Positions 51,641 through 63,934 of a stretch of DNA of 64,000 bases are shown piece by piece. A program made the translations under genes and the position numbers. This DNA is from Chlorocebus sabaeus (Eukaryota; Chordata; Mammalia; Primates; Cercopithecidae). The notes under the pieces were generated by a model, which was given only the letters and a program-made list of their open reading frames with translations, had not been told where the DNA came from and did no database searches. Position 1 is the stretch's first letter. Each line of letters opens with the position of its first letter. Location: positions 1,488,001 to 1,552,000 of the forward strand of contig NW_027327626.1 of the NCBI RefSeq assembly GCF_047675955.1, in the 5' to 3' direction.

Positions 51641-54600
51641 GCCTTTCGCTAAGGCTGTTCTTGTGGAATTGGCAAAGGGATATTTGGAAGCCCATAGAGT
51701 GCTATGGTGAAAAAGGAAATATCTTCCGTTCAATACTGGAAAGAAGCTTTCTGAGAAACTGCTCTGTGTTCTGTTAATTCATCTCACAGAGTTACATCTT
51801 TCCCTTCAAGAAGCCTTTCGCTAAGGCTGTTCTTGTGGAATTGGCAAAGGGATATTTGGAAGCCCATAGAGGGCTATGGTGAAAAGGGAAATATCTTCCG
51901 TTCAAAACTGGAAAGAAGCTTTCTGAGATACTGCTCTGTGTTCTGTTAATTCATCTCACATAGTTACATCTTTCCCTTCAAGAAGCCATTCGCTAAGGCT
52001 GTTCTTGTGGAATTGGCAAAGGGATATTTGGAAGCCCATAGAGGGCTATGGTGAAAAAGGAAATATCTTCCGGTCAAAACTGGAAAGAAGCTTTCTGAGA
52101 AACTGCTCTGTGTTCTGTTAATTCATCTCACAGAGTTACATCTTTCCCTTCAAGAAGCCTTTCGCTAAGGCTGTTCTTGTGGAATTGGCAAAGGGATATT
52201 TGGAAGCCCATAGAGGGCTATGGTGAAAAAGGAAATATCTTCCGTTCAAAACTGGAAAGAAGCTTTCTGAGAAACTGCTCTGTGTTCTGTTAATTCATCT
52301 CACAGAGTTACATCTTTCCCTTCAAGAAGCCTGTCGCTAAGGCTGTTCTTGTGGAATTGGCAAAGTGATATTTGGAAGCCCATAGAGGGCTATGGTGAAA
52401 AAGGAAATATCTTCCGTTCAAAACTGGAAAGAAGCTTTCTGAGAAACTGCTCTGTGTTCTGTTAATTCATCTCACAGAGTTACATCTTTCCCTTCAAGAA
52501 GCCTTTCGCTAAGGCTGTTCTTGTGGAATTGGCAAAGGGATATTTGGAAGCCCATAGAGGGCTATGGTGAAAAAGGAAATATCTTAGGTTCAAAACTGGA
52601 AAGAAGCTTTCTGAGAAACTGCTCTGTGTTCTGTTAATTCATCTCACAGAGTTACATCTTTCCCTTCAAGAAGCCTTTCGCTAAGGCTGTTCTTGTGGAA
52701 TTGGCAAAGGGATATTTGGAAGCCCATAGAGGGCTATGGTGAAAAAGAAAATATCTTCCGTTCAAAACTGGAAAGAAGCTTTCGGATAAACTGCTCTGTG
52801 TTCTGTTAATTCATCTCACAGAGTTACATCTTTCCCTTCAAGAAGCCTTTCGCTAAGGCTGTTCTTGTGGAATTGGCAAAGGGATATTTGGAAGCCCATA
52901 AAGGGCTATGGTGAAAAAGGAAATATCTTCCGTTCAAAACTGGAAAGAAGCTTTCTGAGAAACTGCTCTGTGTTCTGTTAATTCATCTCACAGAGTTACA
53001 TCTTTCCCTTCAAGAAGCCTTTCGCTAAGGCTGTTCTTGTGGAATTGGCAAAGGGATATTTGGAAGCCCATAGAGGGCTATGGTGAAAAAGGAAATATCT
53101 TCCGTTCAAAACTGGAAAGAAGCTTTCTGAGAAACTGCTCTGTGTTCTGTTAATTCATCTCATAGAGTTACATCTTTCCCTTCAAGAAGCCTGTCGCTAA
53201 GGCTGTTCTTGTGGAATTGGCAAAGGGATATTTGGAAGCCCATAGAGGGCTATGGTGAAAAAGGAAATATCTTCAGTTCAAAACTGGAAAGAAGCTTTCT
53301 GAGAAACTGCTCTGTGTTCTGTTAATTCATCTCACAGAGTTACATCTTTCCCTTCAAGAAGCCTTTCGCTAAGGCTGTTCTTGTGGAATTGGCAAAGGGA
53401 TATTTGGAAGCCCATAGAGGGCTATGGTGAAAAAGGAAATATCTTCCGTTCAAAACTGGAAAGAAGCTTTCTGAGAAACTGCTCTGTGTTCTGTTAATTC
53501 ATCTCACAGAGTTACATCTTTCCCTTTAAGAAGCCTTTCGCTAAGGCTGTTCTTGTGGAATTGGCAAAGGGATATTTGGAAGCCCATAGAGGGCTATGGT
53601 GAAAAAGGAAATATCTTCCGATCAAAACTGAAAAGAAGCTTTCTGAGAAACTGCTCTGTGTTCTGTTAATTTATCTCACAGAGTTACATCTTTCCATTCA
53701 AGAAGTCTTTCGCTAAGGCTGTTCTTGTGTAATTCGCAAAGGGATATTTGGAAGCCCATAGAGGGCTATGGTGAAAAAGGAAATATCTTCCGTTCAAAAC
53801 TGGAAAGAAGCTTTCTGAGAAACTGCTCTGTGTTCTGTTAATTCATCTCACAGAGTTACATCTTTCCCTTCAAGAAGCCTTACGCTAAGGCTGTTCTTGT
53901 GGAATTGGTAAAGGGATATTTGGAAGACCGTAGAAGGCTATGGTGAAAAAGGAAATATCTTCCGTTCAAAACTGGAAAGAAGCTTTCTGAGAAACTGCTC
54001 TATGTTCTGTTAATTCATCTCACAGAGTTACATCTTTCCCTTCAAGAAGCCTGTCGCTAAGGCTGTTCTTCTGGAATTGGCAAAGGGATATTTGGAAGCC
54101 CATAGAGGGCTACGTTGAGAAAGGAAATATCTTCCGTTCAAAACTGGAAAGAAACTTTCTGAGAAACTGCTCTGTGTTCTGTTAATTCATCTCACAGAGT
54201 TACATCATTCCCTTCAAGAAGCCTGTCGCTAAGGCTGTTCTCTTGGAATTTGCAAAGGGATATTTGGAAGCCCATAGAGGGCTATGGTGAAAAAGGAAAT
54301 ATCTTCCGTTCAAAACTGGAATGCAGCTTTCTGAGAAACTGCTCTGTGTTCTGTTAATTCATCTCACAGAGTTAAATCTTTCCCTTCAAGAAGCCTTTCG
54401 CTAAGGCTGTTCTTGTGGAATTGGCAAAGGGATATTTGGAAGCCCATAGAGGGCTATGGTGAAAAAGGAAATATCTTCCGTTCAAAACTGGAAAGAAGCT
54501 TTCTGAGAAACTGCTCTGTGTTCTGTTAATTCATCTCACAGAGGTAAATCTTTCCCTTCAAGAAGCCTTTCGCTAAGGCTGTTCTTGTGGAATTGGCAAA

Positions 54601-54799
54601 GGGATATTTGGAAGCCCATAAAGGGCTATGGTGAAAAAGGAAATATCTTCCGTTCAAAACTGGAAAGAAGCTTTCTGAGAAACTGCTCTGTGTTCTGTTA
54701 ATTCATCTCACAGAGTTACATCTTTCCCTTCAAGAAGCCTTTCGCTAAGGCTGTTCTTGTGGAATTGGCAAAGGGATATTTGGAAGCCCATAGAGGGCT
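51641..54799 (+). repeat. 20-mer copy lacking its first monomers
   Basis: Aligned 3,440 bp upstream of 55,081-58,239. Private changes include TTGTGTAATTCGC (near 53727, destroying an EcoRI site), CCTTACGC (near 53879), GAAGACCGTAG (near 53925), CTCTATGTTC (near 53998) and GGAATGCAGC (near 54318). Confidence 0.82.
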
Positions 54800-57700
54800 A
54801 TGGTGAAAAAGGAAATATCTTCCTTTCAAAACTGGAAAAAAGCTTTCGGAGAAAGTGCTCTGTGTTCTGTTAATTCATCTCACAGAGTTACATCTTTCCC
54901 TTCAAGAAGCCTTTCGCTAAGGCTGTTCTTGTGGAATTGGCAAAGGGATATTTGGAAGCCCATAGAGGGCTATGGTGAGAAAGGAAATATCTTCCGTTCA
55001 AAACTGGAAAGAAGCTTTCTGAGAAACTGCTCTGTGTTCTGTTAATTCATCTCACAGAGTTACATCTTTCCCTTCAAGAAGCCTTTCGCTAAGGCTGTTC
55101 TTGTGGAATTGGCAAAGGGATATTTGGAAGCCCATAGAGTGCTATGGTGAAAAAGGAAATATCTTCCGTTCAATACTGGAAAGAAGCTTTCTGAGAAACT
55201 GCTCTGTGTTCTGTTAATTCATCTCACAGAGTTACATCTTTCCCTTCAAGAAGCCTTTCGCTAAGGCTGTTCTTGTGGAATTTTCAAAGGGATATTTGGA
55301 AGCCCATAGAGGGCTATGGTGAAAAGGGATATATCTTCCGTTCAAAACTGGAAAGAAGCTTTCTGAGATACTGCTCTGTGTTCTGTTAATTCATCTCACA
55401 TAGTTACATCTTTCCCTTCAAGAAGCCATTCGCTAAGGCTGTTCTTGTGGAATTGGCAAAGGGATATTTGGAAGCCCATAGAGGGCTATGGTGAAAAAGG
55501 AAATATCTTCCGGTCAAAACTGGAAAGAAGCTTTCTGAGAAACTGCTCTGTGTTCTGTTAATTCATCTCACAGAGTTACATCTTTCCCTTCAAGAAGCCT
55601 TTCGCTAAGGCTGTTCTTGTGGAATTGGCAAAGGGATATTTGGAAGCCCATAGAGGGCTATGGTGAAAAAGGAAATATCTTCCGTTCAAAACTGGAAAGA
55701 AGCTTTCTGAGAAACTGCTCTGTGTTCTGTTAATTCATCTCACAGAGTTACATCTTTCCCATCAAGAAGCCTGTCGCTAAGGCTGTTCTTGTGGAATTGG
55801 CAAAGTGATATTTGGAAGCCCATAGAGGGCTATGGTGAAAAAGGAAATATCTTCCGTTCAAAACTGGAAAGAAGCTTTCTGAGAAACTGCTCTGTGTTCT
55901 GTTAATTCATCTCACAGAGTTACATCTTTCCCTTCAAGAAGCCTTTCGCTAAGGCTGTTCTTGTGGAATTGGCAAAGGGATATTTGGAAGCCCATAGAGG
56001 GCTATGGTGAAAAAGGAAATATCTTAGGTTCAAAACTGGAAAGAAGCTTTCTGAGAAACTGCTCTGTGTTCTGTTAATTCATCTCACAGAGTTACATCTT
56101 TCCCTTCAAGAAGCCTTTCGCTAAGGCTGTTCTTGTGGAATTGGCAAAGGGATATTTGGAAGCCCATAGAGGGCTATGGTGAAAAAGAAAATATCTTCCG
56201 TTCAAAACTGGAAAGAAGCTTTCGGATAAACTGCTCTGTGTTCTGTTAATTCATCTCACAGAGTTACATCTTTCCCTTCAAGAAGCCTTTCGCTAAGGCT
56301 GTTCTTGTGGAATTGGCAAAGGGATATTTGGAAGCCCATAAAGGGCTATGGTGAAAAAGGAAATATCTTCCGTTCAAAACTGGAAAGAAGCTTTCTGAGA
56401 AACTGCTCTGTGTTCTGTTAATTCATCTCACAGAGTTACATCTTTCCCTTCCAGAAGCCTTTCGCTAAGGCTGTTCTTGTGGAATTGGCAAAGGGATATT
56501 TGGAAGCCCATAGAGGGCTATGGTGAAAAAGGAAATATCTTCCGTTCAAAACTGGAAAGAAGCTTTCTGAGAAACTGCTCTGTGTTCTGTTAATTCATCT
56601 CATAGAGTTACATCTTTCCCTTCAAGAAGCCTGTCGCTAAGGCTGTTCTTGTGGAATTGGCAAAGGGATATTTGGAAGCCCATAGAGGGCTATGGTGAAA
56701 AAGGAAATATCTTCAGTTCAAAACTGGAAAGAAGCTTTCTGAGAAACTGCTCTGTGTTCTGTTAATTCATCTCACAGAGTTACATCTTTCCCTTCAAGAA
56801 GCCTTTCGCTAAGGCTGTTCTTGTGGAATTGGCAAAGGGATATTTGGAAGCCCATAGAGGGCTATGGTGAAAAAGGAAATATCTTCCGTTCAAAACTGGA
56901 AAGAAGCTTTCTGAGAAACTGCTCTGTGTTCTGTTAATTCATCTCACAGAGTTACATCTTTCCCTTTAAGAAGCCTTTCGCTAAGGCTGTTCTTGTGGAA
57001 TTGGCAAAGGGATATTTGGAAGCCCATAGAGGGCTATGGTGAAAAAGGAAATATCTTCCGATCAAAACTGAAAAGAAGCTTTCTGAGAAACTGCTCTGTG
57101 TTCTGTTAATTTATCTCACAGAGTTACATCTTTCCATTCAAGAAGTCTTTCGCTAAGGCTGTTCTTGTGGAATTCGCAAAGGGATATTTGGAAGCCCATA
57201 GAGGGCTATGGTGAAAAAGGAAATATCTTCCGTTCAAAACTGGAAAGAAGCTTTCTGAGAAACTGCTCTGTGTTCTGTTAATTCATCTCACAGAGTTACA
57301 TCTTTCCCTTCAAGAAGCCTTTCGCTAAGGCTGTTCTTGTGGAATTGGCAAAGGGATATTTGGAAGCCCGTAGAAGGCTATGGTGAAAAAGGAAATATCT
57401 TCCGTTCAAAACTGGAAAGAAGCTTTCTGAGAAACTGCTCTGTGTTCTGTTAATTCATTTCACAGAGTTACATCTTTCCCTTCAAGAAGCCTGTCGCTAA
57501 GGCTGTTCTTCTGGAATTGGCAAAGGGATATTTGGAAGCCCATAGAGGGCTACGTTGAGAAAGGAAATATCTTCCGTTCAAAACTGGAAAGAAACTTTCT
57601 GAGAAACTGCTCTGTGTTCTGTTAATTCATCTCACAGAGTTACATCATTCCCTTCAAGAAGCCTGTCGCTAAGGCTGTTCTCTTGGAATTTGCAAAGGGA

Positions 57701-58239
57701 TATTTGGAAGCCCATAGAGGGCTATGGTGAAAAAGGAAATATCTTCCGTTCAAAACTGGAAAGAAGCTTTCTGAGAAACTGCTCTGTGTTCTGTTAATTC
57801 ATCTCACAGAGTTAAATCTTTCCCTTCAAGAAGCCTTTCGCTAAGGCTGTTCTTGTGGAATTGGCAAAGGGATATTTGGAAGCCCATAGAGGGCTATGGT
57901 GAAAAAGGAAATATCTTCCGTTCAAAACTGGAAAGAAGCTTTCTGAGAAACTGCTCTGTGTTCTGTTAATTCATCTCACAGAGGTAAATCTTTCCCTTCA
58001 AGAAGCCTTTCGCTAAGGCTGTTCTTGTGGAATTGGCAAAGGGATATTTGGAAGCCCATAAAGGGCTATGGTGAAAAAGGAAATATCTTCCGTTCAAAAC
58101 TGGAAAGAAGCTTTCTGAGAAACTGCTCTGTGTTCTGTTAATTCATCTCACAGAGTTACATCTTTCCCTTCAAGAAGCCTTTCGCTAAGGCTGTTCTTGT
58201 GGAATTGGCAAAGGGATATTTGGAAGCCCATAGAGGGCT
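54800..58239 (+). repeat. Complete 20-mer unit (3,440 bp)
   Basis: Same marker order as 36056-39495. Private changes are GGAATTTTCAAAGG (near 55280), GAAAAGGGATATATC (near 55322), CCCATCAAG (near 55758) and CTTCCAGAAG (near 56448). It shares ATTCATTTCAC (57455) with 62442 but not with the earlier copies. Confidence 0.85.
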
Positions 58240-59786
58240 ATGGTGAAAAAGGAAATATCTTCCTTTCAAAACTGGAAAAAAGCTTTCGGAGAAAGTGCTC
58301 TGTGTTCTGTTAATTCATCTCACATAGTTATATCTTTCCCTTCAAGAAGCCTTTCGCTAAGGCTGTTCTTGTGGAATTGGCAAAGGGATATTTGGAAGCC
58401 CATAGAGGGCTATGGTGAAAAAGGAAATATCTTCCGTTCAAAACTGGAAAGAAGCTTTCTGAGAAACTGCTCTGTGTTCTGTTAATTCATCTCACAGAGT
58501 TACATCTTTCCCTTCAAGAAGCCTTTCGCTAAGGCTGTTCTTGTGGAATTGGCAAAGGGATATTTGGAAGCCCATAGAGGGCTATGGTGAAAAAGGAAAT
58601 ATCTTCCGTTCCAACCTGGAAAGAAGCTTTCTGAGAAACTGCTCTGTGTTCTGTTAATTCATCTCACACAGTTACATCATTCCCTTCAAGAAGCCTTTCG
58701 CTAAGGCTGTTCTTGTGGAATTGGCAAAGGGATATTTGGAAGCCCATAGAGGGCTATGGTGAAAAAGGAAATATCTTCCGTTCAAAACTAGAAAGAAGCT
58801 TTCTGAGAAACTGCTCTGTGTTCTGTTAATTCATCTCACAGAGTTACATCTTTCCCTTCAAGAAGCCTTTCGCTAAGGCTGTTCTTGTGGAATTGGCAAA
58901 GGGATATTTGGAAGCCCATAGAGGGCTATGGTGAAAAAGGAAATATCTTCCGTTCAAAACTGGAAAGAAGCTTTCTGAGAAACTGCTCTGTGTTCTGTTA
59001 ATTCATCTCACAGAGTTACATCTTGCCCTTCAAGAAGCCTGTCGCTAAGGCTGTTCTTGTGGAATTGGCAAAGGGATATTTGGAAGCCCTAGAGGGCTAT
59101 GGTGAAAAAGGAAATATCTTCCGTTCAAAACAGGAAAGAAGCTTTCTGAGAAACTGCTCTGTATTCTTTTAATTCATCTCACAGAGTTACATCTTTCCCT
59201 TCAAGAAGCCTGTCGCTAAGGCTGTTCTTGTGGAATTGGCAAAGGGATATTTGGAAGCCCTTAGAGGGCTATGGTGAAAAAGGAAATATCTTCCGTTCAA
59301 AACTGGAAAGAAGCTTTCTGAGAAACTGCTCTGTGTTTTGTTAATTCATCCCACAGAGTTACATCTTTCCCTTCAAGAAGCCTGTCGCTAAGGCTGTTGT
59401 TGTGGAATTGGCAAAGGGATATTTGGAAGCCCATAGAGGGCTATGGTGAAAAAGGAAATATCTTCCGTTCAAAACTGGAAAGAAGCTTTCTGAGAAAATG
59501 CTCTGTGTTCTGTTAATTCATCTCACAGAGTTACATCTTTCCCTTCAAGAAGCCTGTCGCTAAGGCTGTTCTTGTGGAATTGGCAAAGGGATATTTGGAA
59601 GCCCATAGAAGGCTATGGTGAAAAAGGAAATATCTTCCGTTCAAAACTGGAAAGAAGCTTTCTGAGAAACTGCTCTGTGTTCTGTTAATTCATCTCACAG
59701 AGTTACATCTTTCCCTTCAAGAAGCCTTTCGCTAAGGCTGTTCTTGTGGAATTGGCAAAGGGATATTTGGAAGCCCATAGAGGGCT
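58240..59786 (+). repeat. 9-monomer insert between 20-mers
   Basis: Starts as a 20-mer (TTCCTTTC, CGGAGAAAGTG) with CACATAGTTATATC (58321), then leaves the pattern. Markers are GTTCCAACCTGG (near 58608), CACACAGTTACATCAT (near 58665), AACTAGAAAG (near 58786), CTTGCCC (near 59023), GAAGCCCTAGAGG (1-bp deletion near 59086), GTATTCTTTT (near 59161), CATCCCAC (near 59347) and TGTTGTTGTGG (near 59395). It ends where the next 20-mer begins. With that 20-mer it forms the 29-monomer repeat. Confidence 0.8.
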
Positions 59787-62700
59787 ATGGTGAAAAAGGA
59801 AATATCTTCCTTTCAAAACTGGAAAAAAGCTTTCGGAGAAAGTGCTCTGTGTTCTGTTAATTCATCTCACAGAGTTACATCTTTCCCTTCAAGAAGCCTT
59901 TCGCTAAGGCTGTTCTTGTGGAATTGGCAAAGGGATATTTGGAAGCCCATAGAGGGCTATGGTGAGAAAGGAAATATCTTCCGTTCAAAACTGGAAAGAA
60001 GCTTTCTGAGAAACTGCTCTGTGTTCTGTTAATTCATCTCACAGAGTTACATCTTTCCCTTCAAGAAGCCTTTCGCTAAGGCTGTTCTTGTGGAATTGGC
60101 AAAGGGATATTTGGAAGCCCATAGAGTGCTATGGTGAAAAAGGAAATATCTTCCGTTCAATACTGGAAAGAAGCTTTCTGAGAAACTGCTCTGTGTTCTG
60201 TTAATTCATCTCACAGAGTTACATCTTTCCCTTCAAGAAGCCTTTCGCTAAGGCTGTTCTTGTGGAATTCGCAAAGGGATATTTGGAAGCCCATAGAGGG
60301 CTATGGTGAAAAGGGAAATATCTTCCGTTCAAAACTGGAAAGAAGCTTTCTGAGATACTGCTCTGTGTTCTGTTAATTCATCTCACATAGTTACATCTTT
60401 CCCTTCAAGAAGCCATTCGCTAAGGCTGTTCTTGTGGAATTGGCAAAGGGATATTTGGAAGCCCATAGAGGGCTATGGTGAAAAAGGAAATATCTTCCGG
60501 TCAAAACTGGAAAGAAGCTTTCTGAGAAACTGCTCTGTGTTCTGTTAATTCATCTCACAGAGTTACATCTTTCCCTTCAAGAAGCCTTTCGCTAAGGCTG
60601 TTCTTGTGGAATTGGCAAAGGGATATTTGGAAGCCCATAGAGGGCTATGGTGAAAAAGGAAATATCTTCCGTTCAAAACTGGAAAGAAGCTTTCTGAGAA
60701 ACTGCTCTGTGTTCTGTTAATTCATCTCACAGAGTTACATCTTTCCCTTCAAGAAGCCTGTCGCTAAGGCTGTTCTTGTGGAATTGGCAAAGTGATATTT
60801 GGAAGCCCATAGAGGGCTATGGTGAAAAAGGAAATATCTTCCGTTCAAAACTGGAAAGAAGCTTTCTGAGAAACTGCTCTGTGTTCTGTTAATTCATCTC
60901 ACAGAGTTACATCTTTCCCTTCAAGAAGCCTTTCGCTAAGGCTGTTCTTGTGGAATTGGCAAAGGGATATTTGGAAGCCCATAGAGGGCTATGGTGAAAA
61001 AGGAAATATCTTAGGTTCAAAACTGGAAAGAAGCTTTCTGAGAAACTGCTCTGTGTTCTGTTAATTCATCTCACAGAGTTACATCTTTCCCTTCAAGAAG
61101 CCTTTCGCTAAGGCTGTTCTTGTGGAATTGGCAAAGGGATATTTGGAAGCCCATAGAGGGCTATGGTGAAAAAGAAAATATCTTCCGTTCAAAACTGGAA
61201 AGAAGCTTTCGGATAAACTGCTCTGTGTTCTGTTAATTCATCTCACAGAGTTACATCTTTCCCTTCAAGAAGCCTTTCGCTAAGGCTGTTCTTGTGGAAT
61301 TGGCAAAGGGATATTTGGAAGCCCATAAAGGGCTATGGTGAAAAAGGAAATATCTTCCGTTCAAAATTGGAAAGAAGCTTTCTGAGAAACTGCTCTGTGT
61401 TCTGTTAATTCATCTCACAGAGTTACATCTTTCCCTTCAAGAAGCCTTTCGCTAAGGCTGTTCTTGTGGAATTGGCAAAGGGATATTTGGAAGCCCATAG
61501 AGGGCTATGGTGAAAAAGGAAATATCTTCCGTTCAAAACTGGAAAGAAGCTTTCTGAGAAACTGCTCTGTGTTCTGTTAATTCATCTCATAGAGTTACAT
61601 CTTTCCCTTCAAGAAGCCTGTCGCTAAGGCTGTTCTTGTGGAATTGGCAAAGGGATATTTGGAAGCCCATAGAGGGCTATGGTGAAAAAGGAAATATCTT
61701 CAGTTCAAAACTGGAAAGAAGCTTTCTGAGAAACTGCTCTGTGTTCTGTTAATTCATCTCACAGAGTTACATCTTTCCCTTCAAGAAGCCTTTCGCTAAG
61801 GCTGTTCTTGTGGAATTGGCAAAGGGATATTTGGAAGCCCATAGAGGGCTATGGTGAAAAAGGAAATATCTTCCGTTCAAAACTGGAAAGAAGCTTTCTG
61901 AGAAACTGCTCTGTGTTCTGTTAATTCATCTCACAGAGTTACATCTTTCCCTTTAAGAAGCCTTTCGCTAAGGCTGTTCTTGTGGAATTGGCAAAGGGAT
62001 ATTTGGAAGCCCATAGAGGGCTATGGTGAAAAAGGAAATATCTTCCGATCAAAACTGAAAAGAAGCTTTCTGAGAAACTGCTCTGTGTTCTGTTAATTTA
62101 TCTCACAGAGTTACATCTTTCCATTCAAGAAGTCTTTCGCTAAGGCTGTTCTTGTGGAATTCGCAAAGGGATATTTGGAAGCCCATAGAGGGCTATGGTG
62201 AAAAAGGAAATATCTTCCGTTCAAAACTGGAAAGAAGCTTTCTGAGAAACTGCTCTGTGTTCTGTTAATTCATCTCACAGAGTTACATCTTTCCCTTCAA
62301 GAAGCCTTTCGCTAAGGCTGTTCTTGTGGAATTGGCAAAGGGATATTTGGAAGCCCGTAGAAGGCTATGGTGAAAAAGGAAATATCTTCCGTTCAAAACT
62401 GGAAAGAAGCTTTCTGAGAAACTGCTCTGTGTTCTGTTAATTCATTTCACAGAGTTACATCTTTCCCTTCAAGAAGCCTGTCGCTAAGGCTGTTCTTCTG
62501 GAATTGGCAAAGGGATATTTGGAAGCCCATAGAGGGCTACGTTGAGAAAGGAAATATCTTCCGTTCAAAACTGGAAAGAAACTTTCTGAGAAACTGCTCT
62601 GTGTTCTGTTAATTCATCTCACAGAGTTACATCATTCCCTTCAAGAAGCCTGTCGCTAAGGCTGTTCTCTTGGAATTTGCAAAGGGATATTTGGAAGCCC

Positions 62701-63226
62701 ATAGAGGGCTATGGTGAAAAAGGAAATATCTTCCGTTCAAAACTGGAAAGAAGCTTTCTGAGAAACTGCTCTGTGTTCTGTTAATTCATCTCACAGAGTT
62801 AAATCTTTCCCTTCAAGAAGCCTTTCGCTAAGGCTGTTCTTGTGGAATTGGCAAAGGGATATTTGGAAGCCCATAGAGGGCTATGGTGAAAAAGGAAATA
62901 TCTTCCGTTCAAAACTGGAAAGAAGCTTTCTGAGAAACTGCTCTGTGTTCTGTTAATTCATCTCACAGAGGTAAATCTTTCCCTTCAAGAAGCCTTTCGC
63001 TAAGGCTGTTCTTGTGGAATTGGCAAAGGGATATTTGGAAGCCCATAAAGGGCTATGGTGAAAAAGGAAATATCTTCCGTTCAAAACTGGAAAGAAGCTT
63101 TCTGAGAAACTGCTCTGTGTTCTGTTAATTCATCTCACAGAGTTACATCTTTCCCTTCAAGAAGCCTTTCGCTAAGGCTGTTCTTGTGGAATTGGCAAAG
63201 GGATATTTGGAAGCCCATAGAGGGCT
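59787..63226 (+). repeat. Complete 20-mer unit (3,440 bp), last full copy
   Basis: Same markers as before, with GAATTCGC gained at 60265 in a monomer that is GAATTGGC in most sister copies, and CAAAATTGG near 61362. It is followed directly by the next 29-mer start. Confidence 0.85.
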
Positions 63227-63800
63227 ATGGTGAAAAAGGAAATATCTTCCTTTCAAAACTGGAAAAAAGCTTTCGGAGAAAGTGCTCTGTGTTCTGTTAA
63301 TTCATCTCACATAGTTATATCTTTCCCTTCAAGAAGCCTTTCGCTAAGGCTGTTCTTGTGGAATTGGCAAAGGGATATTTGGAAGCCCATAGAGGGCTAT
63401 GGTGAAAAAGGAAATATCTTCCGTTCAAAACTGGAAAGAAGCTTTCTGAGAAACTGCTCTGTGTTCTGTTATTTCATCTCACAGAGTTACATCTTTCCCT
63501 TCAAGAAGCCTTTCGCTAAGGCTGTTCTTGTGGAATTGGCAAAGGGATATTTGGAAGCCCATAGAGGGCTATGGTGAAAAAGGAAATATCTTCCGTTCCA
63601 AACTGGAAAGAAGCTTTCTGAGAAACTGCTCTGTGTTCTGTTAATTCATCTCACAGAGTTACATCTTTCCCTTCAAGAAGCCTTTCGCTAAGGCTGTTCT
63701 TGTGGAATTGGCAAAGGGATATTTGGAAGCCCATAGAGGGCTATGGTGAAAAAGGAAATATCTTCCGTTCAAAACTAGAAAGAAGCTTTCTGAGAAACTG

Positions 63801-63830
63801 CTCTGTGTTCTGTTAATTCATCTCACAGAG
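63801..63830. other. Short dyad: CTCTGTG / CACAGAG, 16-nt spacer (representative)
   Basis: A 7-bp perfect inverted repeat at 63801-63807 and 63824-63830, separated by 16 nt that include the palindrome TTAATT. It is present in most monomers. It is broken in those with the 2-bp-shorter TCAACTCAGAG form (about 1070, 1756, 14479, 17055, 24273) and in those with CTCATAGAG (about 32184, 37857, 46454, 49894, 51097). Confidence 0.7.
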
Positions 63831-63850
63831 TTACATCTTTCCCTTCAAGA

Positions 63851-63867
63851 AGCCTTTCGCTAAGGCT
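63851..63867. other. Short hairpin: AGCCTT-TCGCT-AAGGCT (representative)
   Basis: A 6-bp perfect stem with a 5-nt loop. The loop holds one of only two CpGs in the monomer. The frequent variant AGCCTGTCGCT loses the innermost pair and keeps a 5-bp stem. The AAGGCTTTCGCT variant disrupts more of it. What this does in the cell is unknown; it is reported as a visible sequence property. Confidence 0.7.
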
Positions 63868-63889
63868 GTTCTTGTGGAATTGGCAAAGG

Positions 63890-63934
63890 GATATTTGGAA
63901 GCCCATAGAGGGCTATGGTGAAAAAGGAAATATC
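63890..63934. other. Nested dyads: GATATTT...AAATATC enclosing CCATAG-AGGG-CTATGG
   Basis: The outer arms are 63890-63896 and 63928-63934 (7 bp, perfect). Inside lies a 6-bp stem with a 4-nt AGGG loop (63903-63908 and 63913-63918). The right arm of the inner hairpin is the first six bases of the A-box. Variants CCGTAG, CCATAA and CTACGG each alter one stem position. Confidence 0.7.
63913..63929 (-). promoter_or_regulatory. Alphoid A-box / pJ-alpha-type motif (representative copy)
   Basis: The plus strand reads CTATGGTGAAAAAGGAA. Its complement, TTCCTTTTTCACCATAG, matches the published pJ-alpha consensus TTCCTTTTYCACCRTAG at all positions. The same site recurs in almost every monomer. Common variants are CTACGGTG (for example near 8896), which still fits the consensus, and GTGAGAAAGG or GTGGAAAAGG, which change its A-tract. 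In human alphoid DNA this box marks type-A monomers and occupies the place taken by the CENP-B box in type-B monomers. This array is therefore essentially all type A. Confidence 0.75.

Noticed and set aside
63808..63823. TTAATT-containing A/T-rich stretch as a promoter element
   Set aside because: It recurs in every monomer with no associated gene; A/T-rich tracts are normal in alphoid DNA.
63851..63867. Hairpin AGCCTT/AAGGCT as a transcription terminator
   Set aside because: The stem is short, is not followed by a T-run, and lies in a eukaryotic satellite with no upstream gene.
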